Position numbers and translations under genes: made by a program
Shown here: piece by piece, positions 31,242 to 39,722 of the stretch
Position numbering within the stretch: position 1 is the first letter of the stretch
Layout of the letters: every line of letters starts with the position of its first letter
The notes under the pieces: generated by a model
What the model was told of the DNA's origin: nothing
Database searches by the model: none
Seen by the model: the letters and a program-made list of their open reading frames with translations, nothing else
Assembly: GCF_000308715.1 (NCBI RefSeq)
Contig: NZ_BAGH01000603.1
Location: 1-45,638, forward strand
Length of the DNA: 45,638 bases
From: Nocardia tenerifensis NBRC 101015
GTDB taxonomy: Bacteria; Actinomycetota; Actinomycetes; Mycobacteriales; Mycobacteriaceae
Direction: 5' to 3'

Positions 31242-32335
31242 CCACCATGCTCGCCGCCCGCGCCCATCACAGCTCGAACGCCCTTGTTCTCGAACAGATT
31301 CCGGTTCCGGAACCGGGCCCGGTCGACGTGGTCGTCCAGGTCGCCTCCGCCGGATTGGCGACCGGCATGATGCGGCTGCTGGAATCCGGTGCGTTCAAAC
31401 ACCTTCCGACCACCCTCGGCCACGAGGCCGCGGGCACGGTGACGGCGATCGGCGCCGAGGTCACCGACGTCGCGATCGGCGACCGCGTGCGGATGCACCC
31501 GAACCTGAACTGCCGCGACTGCGGATACTGCCGCACCGACCGCGACATGATGTGCGCGCAGCAGGCGATGGTCGGCCACGCCGCCTTCGGAAACCGGGCG
31601 CTGCCGCTGTACGACGAGTACCACAACGGCGGCCTCGCCGAGTACGTCCGCGTCCCGCACTGGCTGATCGACCCGCTGCCCGACCGGGTCGGCTTCGACG
31701 TCGGCGCCAAGGTGCACGATCTGGCCAACGCGGTGCGCGCGCTGAAATGCGCTGAGCCCTCGCTGGGTTCGACCGTGGTGGTCACCGCGGCCACCGGCAC
31801 CATGGGCACCGCGACCATCAAACTCGCCGAGCACTTCGGCGTCGGCCGCCTGGTGCTGGTCGCGCGCGACGCACAGCGGCTCGACGCGGTGCGCGGCCTG
31901 GCGGGGCGGGTCGACACCGAGGTCGTCGCGCTGGACGAGCTCCCCGACTGGGCCTCGACGAACGGGCTCACCCGACGCCTGCGCGAGATCGTGCCCGAGG
32001 GCGCGGAAGCCGTGCTCGACTACATCCCGGACGGTCCGGCGACGGGCCAGGCCATGGGCGCGCTCGCGACCGGCGGCACGCTGGTGCACATGGGCGCCAA
32101 CAGCACGCCGCTGCCGTTCACCCCGCAGGCGATGATGATCAACTGCTGGCGCTACGTCGGCACCCGGGCGTGCACCCGCAACGACGCGCGAGAAGTGTTG
32201 ACGCTTCTGGGTTCCGGCGCTCTCGTCGCCGATGAGCTCATCACCCAGCGCTTCGCGCTCGCCGACACCGTGGCCGCGATCGAGGCAATGCAGCGCCGCA
32301 GCGAACCGATGTGGATGACGGTGGTCAATCCGTGA
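31238..32335 (+). CDS. Zinc-dependent MDR alcohol dehydrogenase
   Basis: A 365-residue medium-chain dehydrogenase. The catalytic zinc site has TLGHEAAGTV, and the structural zinc site keeps the Cys spacing CRDCGYCRTDRDMMC. The Rossmann fold shows VVVTAATGTMGTATIKLAEHFG. These give an NAD(P)-linked, zinc-containing enzyme that may oxidise a hydroxy acid or an aldehyde of the pathway. Its ATG overlaps the cupin stop and its TGA overlaps the GTG of the MBL gene, so it sits in a tightly coupled operon. The MDR in block B (37287-38360) is of the zinc-less quinone oxidoreductase type, so the two are not simple duplicates. Confidence 0.92.
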   Translation: MTTMLAARAHHSSNALVLEQIPVPEPGPVDVVVQVASAGLATGMMRLLESGAFKHLPTTLGHEAAGTVTAIGAEVTDVAIGDRVRMHPNLNCRDCGYCRTDRDMMCAQQAMVGHAAFGNRALPLYDEYHNGGLAEYVRVPHWLIDPLPDRVGFDVGAKVHDLANAVRALKCAEPSLGSTVVVTAATGTMGTATIKLAEHFGVGRLVLVARDAQRLDAVRGLAGRVDTEVVALDELPDWASTNGLTRRLREIVPEGAEAVLDYIPDGPATGQAMGALATGGTLVHMGANSTPLPFTPQAMMINCWRYVGTRACTRNDAREVLTLLGSGALVADELITQRFALADTVAAIEAMQRRSEPMWMTVVNP

Positions 32336-32976
32336 ACGTCACCCACTACGGACACGCCTGCGTACTGATCGAGCTGGGCGACAAGCCGATTCGGGTGTTG
32401 ATCGACCCCGGCAGCTACTCCCGCGATTTCGAGGACCTGCGTGACCTCGATCTGATCCTGTTCACCCACGCACACCCCGATCACCTCGACACGAACCGGC
32501 TGCCTGCGCTGCTCGAGCACAACCCGGCGGCGCGAATCGTCCACGGCCACAGTGCCGCCGACGCGCTCGCCGACTATTCGGCGCGGACTCACCTCACCCA
32601 CCCCGGCGACACGGTGCGGCTCGCCGGGATCGAGATCGCCGTCACCGGAGGCGAACACGCGTGCGTCCACCCGGACCTGCCCGGCTCGGACAACAACGGC
32701 TATCTCATCGCGGGCGCGGTCTTCCACCCCGGCGACGCGTTCGACCCACCGCCCGCCGCCGTGGACACCCTCCTCCTGCCCGCGGGTGGACCATGGATGA
32801 AGGTCGGTGAAGGCGTCGACTACCTGCGCGCCGTCGCGCCGCGCATCGCCATCCCGATCCACCAGGCGGGCCTCGCCGAGGTCCATCAGCGGATGCACCA
32901 CCACCTCCTCGGGAGTTTGGCTCCTGAGGGCACCGAGGTCATCGTGCTGGAACACGCGGTGGCCCGGACGTTGTGA
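32332..32976 (+). CDS. Metallo-beta-lactamase-fold hydrolase (block A copy)
   Basis: A 214-residue MBL-fold protein. The dinuclear metal motif is THAHPDHLD (HxHxDH), with further ligands in GGEHACVH, HPGDAFD and IPIHQAGLAEVHQRM. It belongs with the UlaG-like/metal-dependent hydrolase group of stand-alone MBL proteins. The GTG start at 32332 overlaps the MDR stop (GTGA). In this island it is next to the class II aldolase, and a paralogue at 39072-39722 has the same neighbour, so it probably hydrolyses a lactone or thioester of the ring-fission product. Substrate unknown. Confidence 0.88.
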   Translation: MNVTHYGHACVLIELGDKPIRVLIDPGSYSRDFEDLRDLDLILFTHAHPDHLDTNRLPALLEHNPAARIVHGHSAADALADYSARTHLTHPGDTVRLAGIEIAVTGGEHACVHPDLPGSDNNGYLIAGAVFHPGDAFDPPPAAVDTLLLPAGGPWMKVGEGVDYLRAVAPRIAIPIHQAGLAEVHQRMHHHLLGSLAPEGTEVIVLEHAVARTL

Positions 32977-32992
32977 ACTAGGAGGCAGGCAC

Positions 32993-33679
32993 ATGGACGA
33001 CATCAGGAACTCGGTGGTGCAGGCCAGCCGGGCATTGGCCACCGCGGGACTCAGCGACATGGTCTGGGGCCACGCCTCGGTGCGCGACCCCGGCGGCGCG
33101 GGGGTGTGGATGAAGGCTTCCGGCTGGGGATTCGAGGAGATCGATGACGAGAAGGTGGTCCTGGTATCCCCGTCGGGAGAGGTGTTGGACGGGACCGGGA
33201 AACGCCACCTCGAATACCCCATCCACACCGAGATCATGGCCCGGCGACCCGAGGTCGGCAGCGTGGTGCATACTCACGCACCGGCCTTGGCGGCGTTCGC
33301 GTCACTGGATCGCGAGCTGCACCCGATCTCGCACGACGCGGTCCCGTTCACCTATCCGCAGCTGCCGCGCTTCACCGAGACCGGCGCGCTGATCGCGACG
33401 CCGGAACTGGGCCGCTCGCTCGCCGATCGCCTCGGCGACGCCAACGCGATCTTGATCCCCAACCACGGCGCCGTCACCGTCGGTCCTGACGTGCGGGCGG
33501 CGGTCATGTACGCGGTGTTGCTCGAACGTGCCTGCCGGACAGAACTTCTCGCGGCCGCCGCGGGCGGGCCGAGGGTGTGGTCCGACGAGGACGAAACCCG
33601 CTTCAAACGCGAGCAGGTCTGGAATCCCGCCCAGCTCGACGCGGGCTGGCAGTATCTCGTCCGGAGATCCGGCGCATGA
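32993..33679 (+). CDS. Class II aldolase/adducin-family protein (block A copy)
   Basis: A 228-residue class II aldolase-fold protein. The zinc ligands are visible in VVHTHAPALAAFASLD (His-x-His) and NHGAVTVGPDVRAAV (third His). The N-terminal GHASVRDP corresponds to the phosphate/substrate loop. Members act as aldolases or decarboxylases on small hydroxy- or oxo-acids. AGGAGG precedes the ATG at 32993. Its TGA overlaps the 6PGDH-like start (ATGA). The copy at 38357-39061 is nearly the same along its whole length, including the DNA at the 3' end, so the pair is a clear duplication. Confidence 0.92.
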   Translation: MDDIRNSVVQASRALATAGLSDMVWGHASVRDPGGAGVWMKASGWGFEEIDDEKVVLVSPSGEVLDGTGKRHLEYPIHTEIMARRPEVGSVVHTHAPALAAFASLDRELHPISHDAVPFTYPQLPRFTETGALIATPELGRSLADRLGDANAILIPNHGAVTVGPDVRAAVMYAVLLERACRTELLAAAAGGPRVWSDEDETRFKREQVWNPAQLDAGWQYLVRRSGA

Positions 33680-34494
33680 GCGAGGCGCGGTATGCCGAGC
33701 CGGTGCGGGTCGCGGTGCTCGGATTCGGCGAGGCTGGCATCGAATTCGCTGCCGACCTCGTCGCGGCCGAAGCGGATGTGCGCGGCTTCGATCCGGAAGT
33801 CGCCGCGCCGCACGGTGTTCGGCAGCGTGTCGACGACGCCGACGCGGTCCGGGACGCCGAGCTGGTGTTCAGTCTGACCACGGCGGCCGAGGCCGAAGCG
33901 GCGTTGCGCGACTGTCTGCCTCGACTGCGCGCGGGAACGCTGTGGGCCGAGGCGAACACGTCCGCACCGGCGGCGAAGGCGCGTCTCGCGGCACTGGCGC
34001 AGACACGCGGGGTGGACCTTGTCGATGTCGCGATCATGGCACCGGTGCCGGGCTCGGGACTGCGCACGCCGATGTGCGTATCCGGCTCGGCCGCCGCGCG
34101 TTTCGCCGCCGTCATGGACGCCCTGGGTGTCGTCGTAGAGGCGATCCACGGCCCAGTGGGTGCGGCGAGTTCACGGAAGCTGTTACGCAGCGTCGTCTAC
34201 AAGGGTTTGGCGGCCGCCGTGGTCGAGGCGCTCGCGGGCGCGGAGGCAGCAGGGTGCGCCGACTGGTTCCGCGAGCACATGACCACCGAGTTCCCGAAGT
34301 TCGACGCGCACACCATGGAGCGGCTCGTGCGCGGCACGTACACGCACGCGGCCCGGCGAACCGAGGAGATGGACGCCGCCGCACAGCAATTGGCCGATCT
34401 CGGCGTCCGGCCGCGGATCGCGACCGCCACCCGCGACGCGCTGCGCGCCATCGCCGACGGCGAGCCGAGACATACCGGAGAAGGGCAGTGCTGA
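33676..34494 (+). CDS. 6-phosphogluconate-dehydrogenase-like NAD(P)-binding oxidoreductase (DUF1932 type)
   Basis: A 272-residue beta-hydroxyacid-dehydrogenase-like protein. The N-terminal Rossmann fold has VAVLGFGEAGIEFAADLVA (GxGxxG-like), followed by LVFSLTTAAEAEAAL. The conserved APVPGSGLRTPMCVSG and GAASSRKLLRSVVYKGLAAAVVEAL match the substrate and catalytic-lysine region of the family, and the C-terminal helices match the DUF1932 extension. It may oxidise or reduce a hydroxy- or oxo-acid of the pathway. ATG overlaps the aldolase stop. No paralogue in block B. Confidence 0.85.
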   Translation: MSEARYAEPVRVAVLGFGEAGIEFAADLVAAEADVRGFDPEVAAPHGVRQRVDDADAVRDAELVFSLTTAAEAEAALRDCLPRLRAGTLWAEANTSAPAAKARLAALAQTRGVDLVDVAIMAPVPGSGLRTPMCVSGSAAARFAAVMDALGVVVEAIHGPVGAASSRKLLRSVVYKGLAAAVVEALAGAEAAGCADWFREHMTTEFPKFDAHTMERLVRGTYTHAARRTEEMDAAAQQLADLGVRPRIATATRDALRAIADGEPRHTGEGQC

Positions 34495-34495
34495 C

Positions 34496-35209
34496 ATGAA
34501 GAACGTTGTGGTGACCGATCCCCCGCGTGCGTCCGTCGACGACGCCGCACGCCTCGGCGCCTACGGCGTCGCCACGGTCCACGAGGCGGCGGGGCGCGTC
34601 GGATACCTCGGCCCGCGGCTGCGACCGGCGTGGCCCGGGGCCCGGATCGGCGGGACCGCCGTCACGGTGCTGTGCTGGCCCGGCGACAATCTGATGATCC
34701 ACGTGGCGATCGAGCAGTGCCGGCCGGGGGATGTGCTTGTGGTGGCGACGAATTCGCCGTCGGTCGACGGTCTGTTCGGCGAGCTGTTCGCCACCGCGCT
34801 GCACCGTCGCGGGGTGCGCGGCGTCGTTCTGGGCTGCGGCGTCCGCGATGTCGCCGAGTTGCGGGCGATGGGCTTTCCCGCGTGGTCGACGGCGGTCAGC
34901 GCGCAGGGGTCGGTGAAGGCCACGCCGGGCGCGGTCAATGTGCCGGTCGTGGTCGAGGGCCGGCTGGTCCGGCCCGGGGACGTGATCGTCGCCGACGACG
35001 ACGGCGTGGTCTGCGTGCCGCGCATGGATGTGCCTGCGGTACTGGAGCTTTCCGCCGCACGGGCCGCGAAGGAGGAGGCGAGCCGCAGGGCCTTTCGGGC
35101 CGGTGAGCTCGGGCTCGACCGTTACGGATTGCGGGAACGGCTCGGAGACTTCGGCATCACCTATGTCTCCCACCAGGATTACCGGGCCGAAGAGGAAAGC
35201 CGTGGGTGA
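34496..35209 (+). CDS. RraA-like aldolase, 4-carboxy-4-hydroxy-2-oxoadipate aldolase (GalC)-like
   Basis: A 237-residue protein of the RraA/HMG-CHA aldolase fold. The active site is visible in GVVLGCGVRDVAELRAMGFP, with the Arg-Asp pair that binds pyruvate enolate and metal, and in VIVADDDGVVCVPR. The segment PGDNLMIHVAIEQCRPGDVLV matches the conserved first half. It would split 4-carboxy-4-hydroxy-2-oxoadipate into pyruvate and oxaloacetate, the last step after GalB-type hydration. Start ATG one base after the upstream stop. The family name is strong; the substrate is inferred from the operon. Confidence 0.88.
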   Translation: MKNVVVTDPPRASVDDAARLGAYGVATVHEAAGRVGYLGPRLRPAWPGARIGGTAVTVLCWPGDNLMIHVAIEQCRPGDVLVVATNSPSVDGLFGELFATALHRRGVRGVVLGCGVRDVAELRAMGFPAWSTAVSAQGSVKATPGAVNVPVVVEGRLVRPGDVIVADDDGVVCVPRMDVPAVLELSAARAAKEEASRRAFRAGELGLDRYGLRERLGDFGITYVSHQDYRAEEESRG

Positions 35210-36290
35210 GCTCGACACTGAAGCCGCTGAGGCAGCGGGCATCTCGTGCGTATGGATGCGCGGGGGTACGTCCAAAGGAGCGTTCTTTCTCGCCGACGAC
35301 CTTCCCGCGGATCCCGCCGCCCGCGACGACCTGCTGCTGCGCATCATGGGCACGCCGGACCCGCGACAGATCGACGGCCTGGGCGGAGCCAGCTCGTTGA
35401 CCAGCAAGGTGGCCGTGGTCTCGGCGTCGAGCACGCCCGGCGTGGACGTCGACTACCTGTTTCTCCAGCTCGGCGTCGGCGAGCCCACGGTGTCGGACGC
35501 GCAGAACTGCGGCAACATCCTCGCCGGCGTAGGACAGTTCGCGGTGGAGACCGGCCTGGTGCGCGCGGTCGGGAACGAGTGCGCGGTGCGCATCCGCATG
35601 GTCAACTCCGACGGCCTCGCCACCGCGACGTTCCCCGTTCGCGATGGCCTGCCCGTCTATCACGGCGACACCCGCATCGACGGGGTGCCGGGGACGGCGG
35701 CCGCGGTGCTGCTGTCCTTCGAAGACACGGCAGGGTCATCGACTTCCGGCCTGTTCCCGACCGGACGGCTGCGCGACGTCGTCGACGGGGTCGAGGTCAC
35801 GTGCGTGGACAACGGCATGCCGGTGGTGGTCGCCGAAGCCGCGAGCCTCGGCCGCACCGGTTATGAGACGCATGACGAACTCGCTTCCGACACAGCACTT
35901 CTGGAGCGAGTCGATCGCCTCCGCCACGCGGCAGCGCACTTGATGGGACTCGGCGATGTCTCGGCGTCCTCCGTTCCCAAGACCATGCTGATAGCGCCGC
36001 CGCGCGACGGAGGCCAGGTGTGCACCCGTTCGTTCATTCCGGTGCGGCCCCACGCCTCGGTCGGCGTGTTCGCTGCGATCAGCGCGGTGACCGCGATGCG
36101 AGTCCCCGGCGCGATCGGCCACCAGCTGACCGCGGACTGGTCGCGACGGGTGGATCTCGAACATCCGTCCGGGCATCTCGTGGTCGATGTCGACCTCGAC
36201 ACCACCGCCACTTCCCCGCGCGTGCGTCACGCAGGGGTCGTACGGACCGCCCGAAAACTGTTCGCGGGCACAGCCTTTCCCCGCACCTGA
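35202..36290 (+). CDS. galD: 4-oxalomesaconate tautomerase (PrpF/GalD family)
   Basis: A 362-residue protein of the PrpF/diaminopimelate-epimerase-like fold. Family hallmarks: ISCVWMRGGTSKGAFFLADD near the N-terminus, IMGTPDPRQIDGLGGASSLTSK, VSDAQNCGNILAGVGQF with the catalytic-type Cys, and the C-terminal FIPVRPHASVGVFAAISAVT. PrpF-type enzymes isomerise 2-methylaconitate; GalD converts the keto and enol tautomers of 4-oxalomesaconate. With GalB- and GalC-like genes in the same operon, the GalD role is favoured. GTG start at 35202 overlaps the upstream stop by eight bases. No LigAB- or GalA-type dioxygenase is present in the window, so the source of 4-oxalomesaconate is open. Confidence 0.85.
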   Translation: MGELDTEAAEAAGISCVWMRGGTSKGAFFLADDLPADPAARDDLLLRIMGTPDPRQIDGLGGASSLTSKVAVVSASSTPGVDVDYLFLQLGVGEPTVSDAQNCGNILAGVGQFAVETGLVRAVGNECAVRIRMVNSDGLATATFPVRDGLPVYHGDTRIDGVPGTAAAVLLSFEDTAGSSTSGLFPTGRLRDVVDGVEVTCVDNGMPVVVAEAASLGRTGYETHDELASDTALLERVDRLRHAAAHLMGLGDVSASSVPKTMLIAPPRDGGQVCTRSFIPVRPHASVGVFAAISAVTAMRVPGAIGHQLTADWSRRVDLEHPSGHLVVDVDLDTTATSPRVRHAGVVRTARKLFAGTAFPRT

Positions 36291-36311
36291 CGCGCCTCCA
36301 AGGAGACTCCC

Positions 36312-37277
36312 ATGGCCCCCGCTCACGAAATCGCGCATCTGGCGCATGTCCAACTGTTCACCCCCGACCCCGAGCGCAGCGTCGAATTCTGCACCGATTT
36401 CCTGGGATTGCGGATCGCCGGGACCGACGGCGACGACGTCTATCTGCGCACGTGGGACGACTACGAACACCACACCCTCACGCTCACCGCGCGCAAACGA
36501 TCCGGCATCGGCCGCACCCACCTGCGCGCGGCGAGCCCGGAGGCGCTGCGGCGGCGAGTGGACGCGCTCTCCGCCGCCGGACGCGGAATCGGCTGGGTGG
36601 ACGGCGAACCCGGCTACGGGCCGACCTATCTGTTCACCGACCCCGACGGTCACGAGTTCGGCGTCTACTACGAATCGGAGTGGTTCACGCCCGCGGCGGA
36701 CAGCCGCCCCTCCCTGAAGAACCAGGCCGAGGCGTATCCGGGCGTCGGCGTCGGGGTGCGCCGCCTCGATCACGTCAACTTCCTCGGCCGCGTCCCCGCC
36801 GACAATCGCGACTTCCTGGTGGACATGCTCGGCGCGATGGTGACCGAGCAGATCGTCCTGAACGACGGCACCGTCGCCGGAACCTGGACGACCCTCACGA
36901 ACAAGAGCTACGACCTCGTCTACACCCGCGACAACCTGGGCCTGTCGAAACGACTGCACCACATCGCCTTTGCCACCGACAGCCGCGCCGACATCCTGCG
37001 CGCCTGCGACATCGCGCTGGAGCAGGACGTGTTCATCGAGACCGGCCCGCACAAACACGCCATCCAGCAGACCTTCTTCCTCTACGTCTACGAGCCCGGC
37101 GGCAACCGCATAGAGCTGTGCAACGCCGGCGCCCGCCTCATCCTCGCCCCCGACTGGCGGCCCATCGACTGGACCGAGGCCGAGCGCGCCAAGGGACAGG
37201 CCTGGGGCCTGCAAACCATCGAATCCTTCCACACCCGAGGCACTCCCACCGCCGACGAACTCGCCCTCGAGGACTGA
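36312..37277 (+). CDS. VOC-fold extradiol dioxygenase (catechol 2,3-dioxygenase type)
   Basis: A 321-residue two-domain VOC protein, last gene of the block A operon. Domain 1 opens LAHVQLFTPDPERSVEFCTDFLG. Domain 2 holds the Fe(II) ligands: His in RRLDHVNFLG, His in LHHIAFATDS and Glu in GNRIELCNAG. The spacing and the GYGPTYLFTDPDGHEFGVYY closing strand match XylE/2,3-dihydroxyphenylpropionate-type dioxygenases. It would cleave a catechol in the meta position. The CAAGGAG element precedes the ATG. Convergent with the block B operon nine bases away, so no terminator fits between. Confidence 0.9.
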   Translation: MAPAHEIAHLAHVQLFTPDPERSVEFCTDFLGLRIAGTDGDDVYLRTWDDYEHHTLTLTARKRSGIGRTHLRAASPEALRRRVDALSAAGRGIGWVDGEPGYGPTYLFTDPDGHEFGVYYESEWFTPAADSRPSLKNQAEAYPGVGVGVRRLDHVNFLGRVPADNRDFLVDMLGAMVTEQIVLNDGTVAGTWTTLTNKSYDLVYTRDNLGLSKRLHHIAFATDSRADILRACDIALEQDVFIETGPHKHAIQQTFFLYVYEPGGNRIELCNAGARLILAPDWRPIDWTEAERAKGQAWGLQTIESFHTRGTPTADELALED

Positions 37278-37286
37278 CTCCGCGCG

Positions 37287-38360
37287 TCAGGGTTGGAGGA
37301 TGACCCTGCCGACGAGGGTGGTGCTGTCCTCCAGGAGGGTGTGGGCCGAGGCGGCGTCCGACAGCGGGAAGCGGGCGGCTATGCGGATGCCGATGCGCTC
37401 GCGGGCGAGCAGGTCCAGCACGGTGAGCGCGTCGTGGTGGCGGGCGCCGCGGATACCGACGACGGTCATCTCCAAGCGGGTGAAGTCGTTCATGGTCAAC
37501 GGAATCGAGCCACCACCGCGCTGGTTGCCCGCGGCGGGGCAGATCTTGCCGCCGAGGCGAAGGCTGTCGACGCCGAGACGGAACAGGTCCGGGTCGCCCG
37601 TGTAGTCGACCACGTGGTCGACGCCCTCTCCGGCGGTCCACTCCCGCAGCCGCTCCCGGGCCGCCTGGTGGTCGGCGGTGACGACGACGAGCTCGGCGCC
37701 CAGTTGCTCGAGCAGTTCGGTCTTGTCCGCGTGCCGCGTGGTGACCGCCACCCGAGCACCGGCCAGGCGGGCCAAATGCACTGTCGCCTCGCCCATTCCG
37801 CCGGAGGCCCCGCAGACGAGCACGGTGTCCCCCAGCCGTACCCGGAGCCGATCGCGGACGAGCCGGTGCGCGGTCGCGTACGGCCACAGCACGACGGCGG
37901 CCTGTTCGAGGTCGACGTGTTCGGGCAGCGGCAACCACATTCGCTCGTCACGGACGAGATACTGTGCGTACGAACCGAGTCCGGCGTGGCCGGGCACATC
38001 GATGCCGATCGACAGGTTGCCCAGCCCACGGTATGTCTGCGGGGAGTACGGATTCTCCGGATGAACCACGGCGACAACGTTTTCCCCGGGCGCGAAGCGG
38101 GTGACCGCCGAGCCGACGGCGACGACGGTGCCCGACGCCTCCCGGCCCAGCTGCTGAGGCATCGGCAACGGACGACGTCCCGGCAGGGTGACACCCGAGA
38201 GCTGCCCGGAACGGTACTTCAGATCCCACCCCGAGACCGAGGCCGAGTGGACCGCGACCAACACGCTGTGCGGTCCGAGCGGCTCGAGCGGATAGTCGTC
38301 GTAGATCAGCTTTTCGGGCCCGCCGTGCTCGAAGACCCGCACGGCCTTGGTGGTGCTCAA
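37287..38360 (-). CDS. Zinc-less MDR oxidoreductase (quinone oxidoreductase-like), last gene of block B
   Basis: A 357-residue MDR protein with the NADPH fold VLVCGASGGMGEATVHLARLAGARV and the quinone-oxidoreductase type start (AVRVFEHGGPEKLIYDDYPLE). No structural zinc Cys are present. It would reduce an enone or quinone-like intermediate. The start is a TTG at 38360 preceded by GGAGGGACA and overlapping the aldolase stop (TTGA); the open frame continues upstream only because the aldolase DNA stays open in this frame. Last gene of a seven-gene minus-strand operon. Confidence 0.87.
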   Translation of the reverse strand: MSTTKAVRVFEHGGPEKLIYDDYPLEPLGPHSVLVAVHSASVSGWDLKYRSGQLSGVTLPGRRPLPMPQQLGREASGTVVAVGSAVTRFAPGENVVAVVHPENPYSPQTYRGLGNLSIGIDVPGHAGLGSYAQYLVRDERMWLPLPEHVDLEQAAVVLWPYATAHRLVRDRLRVRLGDTVLVCGASGGMGEATVHLARLAGARVAVTTRHADKTELLEQLGAELVVVTADHQAARERLREWTAGEGVDHVVDYTGDPDLFRLGVDSLRLGGKICPAAGNQRGGGSIPLTMNDFTRLEMTVVGIRGARHHDALTVLDLLARERIGIRIAARFPLSDAASAHTLLEDSTTLVGRVILQP

Positions 38361-39061
38361 TGTCCCTCCGTAGGAAAGGGTCCGGATCGCCGGACGAGGT
38401 AGTGCCAGCCCGCGTCGAGCTGAGCGGGATTCCAGACCTGTTCGCGCTTGAAGCGGGTTTCGTCCTCGTCGGACCACACCATCGGGCCGCCCGCGGCGGC
38501 GGCGAGAAGCTCTGTTCGGCAGGCTCTTTCGAGGAGCACGGCATACATGACCGCGGTGGCCGCGTCGGGGCCGACGGTGACCGCGCCGTGGTTCGGGATG
38601 AGCACGGCGTCGGCGTCGCCGAGGGACCGAGCCAGCGCGCCGCCGAGTTCGGGCGTGGCGATCAAGGCCCCGGTTTCGGTGAAACGCGGGAGCTGCGGAT
38701 AGGTGAACGGCACCGCGTCGTGCGAGATCGGGTGCAGCACACGGTCCAACGACGCGAACGCCGCCAGTGCCGGTGCGTGAGTGTGCACGACCGCGCCGAC
38801 ATCGTCGCGGCGGGCCATGATCTCGGTGTGGATCGGGTACTCGAGGTGACGCCGACCGGTCCCGTCCAGCACGCTCCCGGATGGTGACACGAGCACGACC
38901 CGATCTTCATCGATCTCCTCGAACCCCCAGCCGGCGGCCTTCATCCACGCGCCGCGGCCGTCGGGGTCACGCACCGAGGCGTGCCCCCAGACCATGTCAC
39001 CGAGCCCCGCGGCCGCCAGCGCGTGGCTCGCCTGGATCACCAGGCGGCGTACCTCGTCCAT
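38357..39061 (-). CDS. Class II aldolase/adducin-family protein (block B copy)
   Basis: A 234-residue class II aldolase, near-duplicate of 32993-33679: shared stretches include LGDMVWGHASVRDPD, PISHDAVPFTYPQLPRFTE, and FKREQVWNPAQLDAGWHYL. Zinc ligands are again in VVHTHAP and NHGAVTVGP. ATG at 39061 with AGGAG upstream. It lies ten bases after the MBL gene and overlaps the MDR start (TTGA). The high identity to the block A copy shows a fairly recent duplication, or gene conversion between the two copies. Confidence 0.92.
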   Translation of the reverse strand: MDEVRRLVIQASHALAAAGLGDMVWGHASVRDPDGRGAWMKAAGWGFEEIDEDRVVLVSPSGSVLDGTGRRHLEYPIHTEIMARRDDVGAVVHTHAPALAAFASLDRVLHPISHDAVPFTYPQLPRFTETGALIATPELGGALARSLGDADAVLIPNHGAVTVGPDAATAVMYAVLLERACRTELLAAAAGGPMVWSDEDETRFKREQVWNPAQLDAGWHYLVRRSGPFPTEGH

Positions 39062-39071
39062 GGGTCTCCTG

Positions 39072-39722
39072 TCAGAACGACTGCGGCACTGCATGTTCCA
39101 GCACCCTCACCGTGGTGGCGGGCGGGGCCAGCTCCGTCAGCAGCCGATGGTGCATCCGCTGATGGACCTCGGCGAGACCCGCCTGGTGGATCGGGATGGC
39201 GATGCGCGGCGCGACGGCGCGCAAGTAGTCGATGCCGTCCGCGATCTTCATCCACGGGCCGGCGGCCGGGATCAGCAGCACATCGACGGGCGCCGGGGGC
39301 GAGTCGAACGCGTCACCGGGATGGAACACCGCGCCGCCGAGGAGATAGCCGTTGTTGTCGGACGCCGGCAGATCCGCGTGCACACAGGCATGTTCGCCAC
39401 CCGTAACCCGCACCTCGACGTCGTTGACGCGCACCGCCTCGCCCGGCCGGACGAGCCGAGCACGGTCCCCATAGTCGGCCAGCGCCGAAACAGCCCCTGC
39501 TCCATGCACAACGGCCGCACTGGGATTCGCGTCGAGAACGCCCCCTAGCCGATCGACATCGAGATGGTCGGGATGCGCATGGGTCACCAGAACGATGTCG
39601 ATGCCCGATACCCTCTCGAAATCGCGCGAGTAAGTGCCGGGATCGAACAGCACCCGACGAGGCCCGGCGTCGGTGACCAGATCGACGAGCACACAGGCGT
39701 GACCGAAGTGAGTGACTTTCAT
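39072..39722 (-). CDS. Metallo-beta-lactamase-fold hydrolase (block B copy)
   Basis: A 216-residue MBL-fold protein, paralogue of 32332-32976. It shares THAHPDHLD, GGEHACVHADLP, DNNGYLLGGAVFHPGDAFD and IAIPIHQAGLAEVHQRMHH. All metal-ligand positions are kept. ATG at 39722 overlaps the TAXI stop (ATGA), and the aldolase follows. In both blocks the MBL gene directly precedes the aldolase, so the two enzymes probably act on consecutive intermediates. Substrate unknown. Confidence 0.9.
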   Translation of the reverse strand: MKVTHFGHACVLVDLVTDAGPRRVLFDPGTYSRDFERVSGIDIVLVTHAHPDHLDVDRLGGVLDANPSAAVVHGAGAVSALADYGDRARLVRPGEAVRVNDVEVRVTGGEHACVHADLPASDNNGYLLGGAVFHPGDAFDSPPAPVDVLLIPAAGPWMKIADGIDYLRAVAPRIAIPIHQAGLAEVHQRMHHRLLTELAPPATTVRVLEHAVPQSF

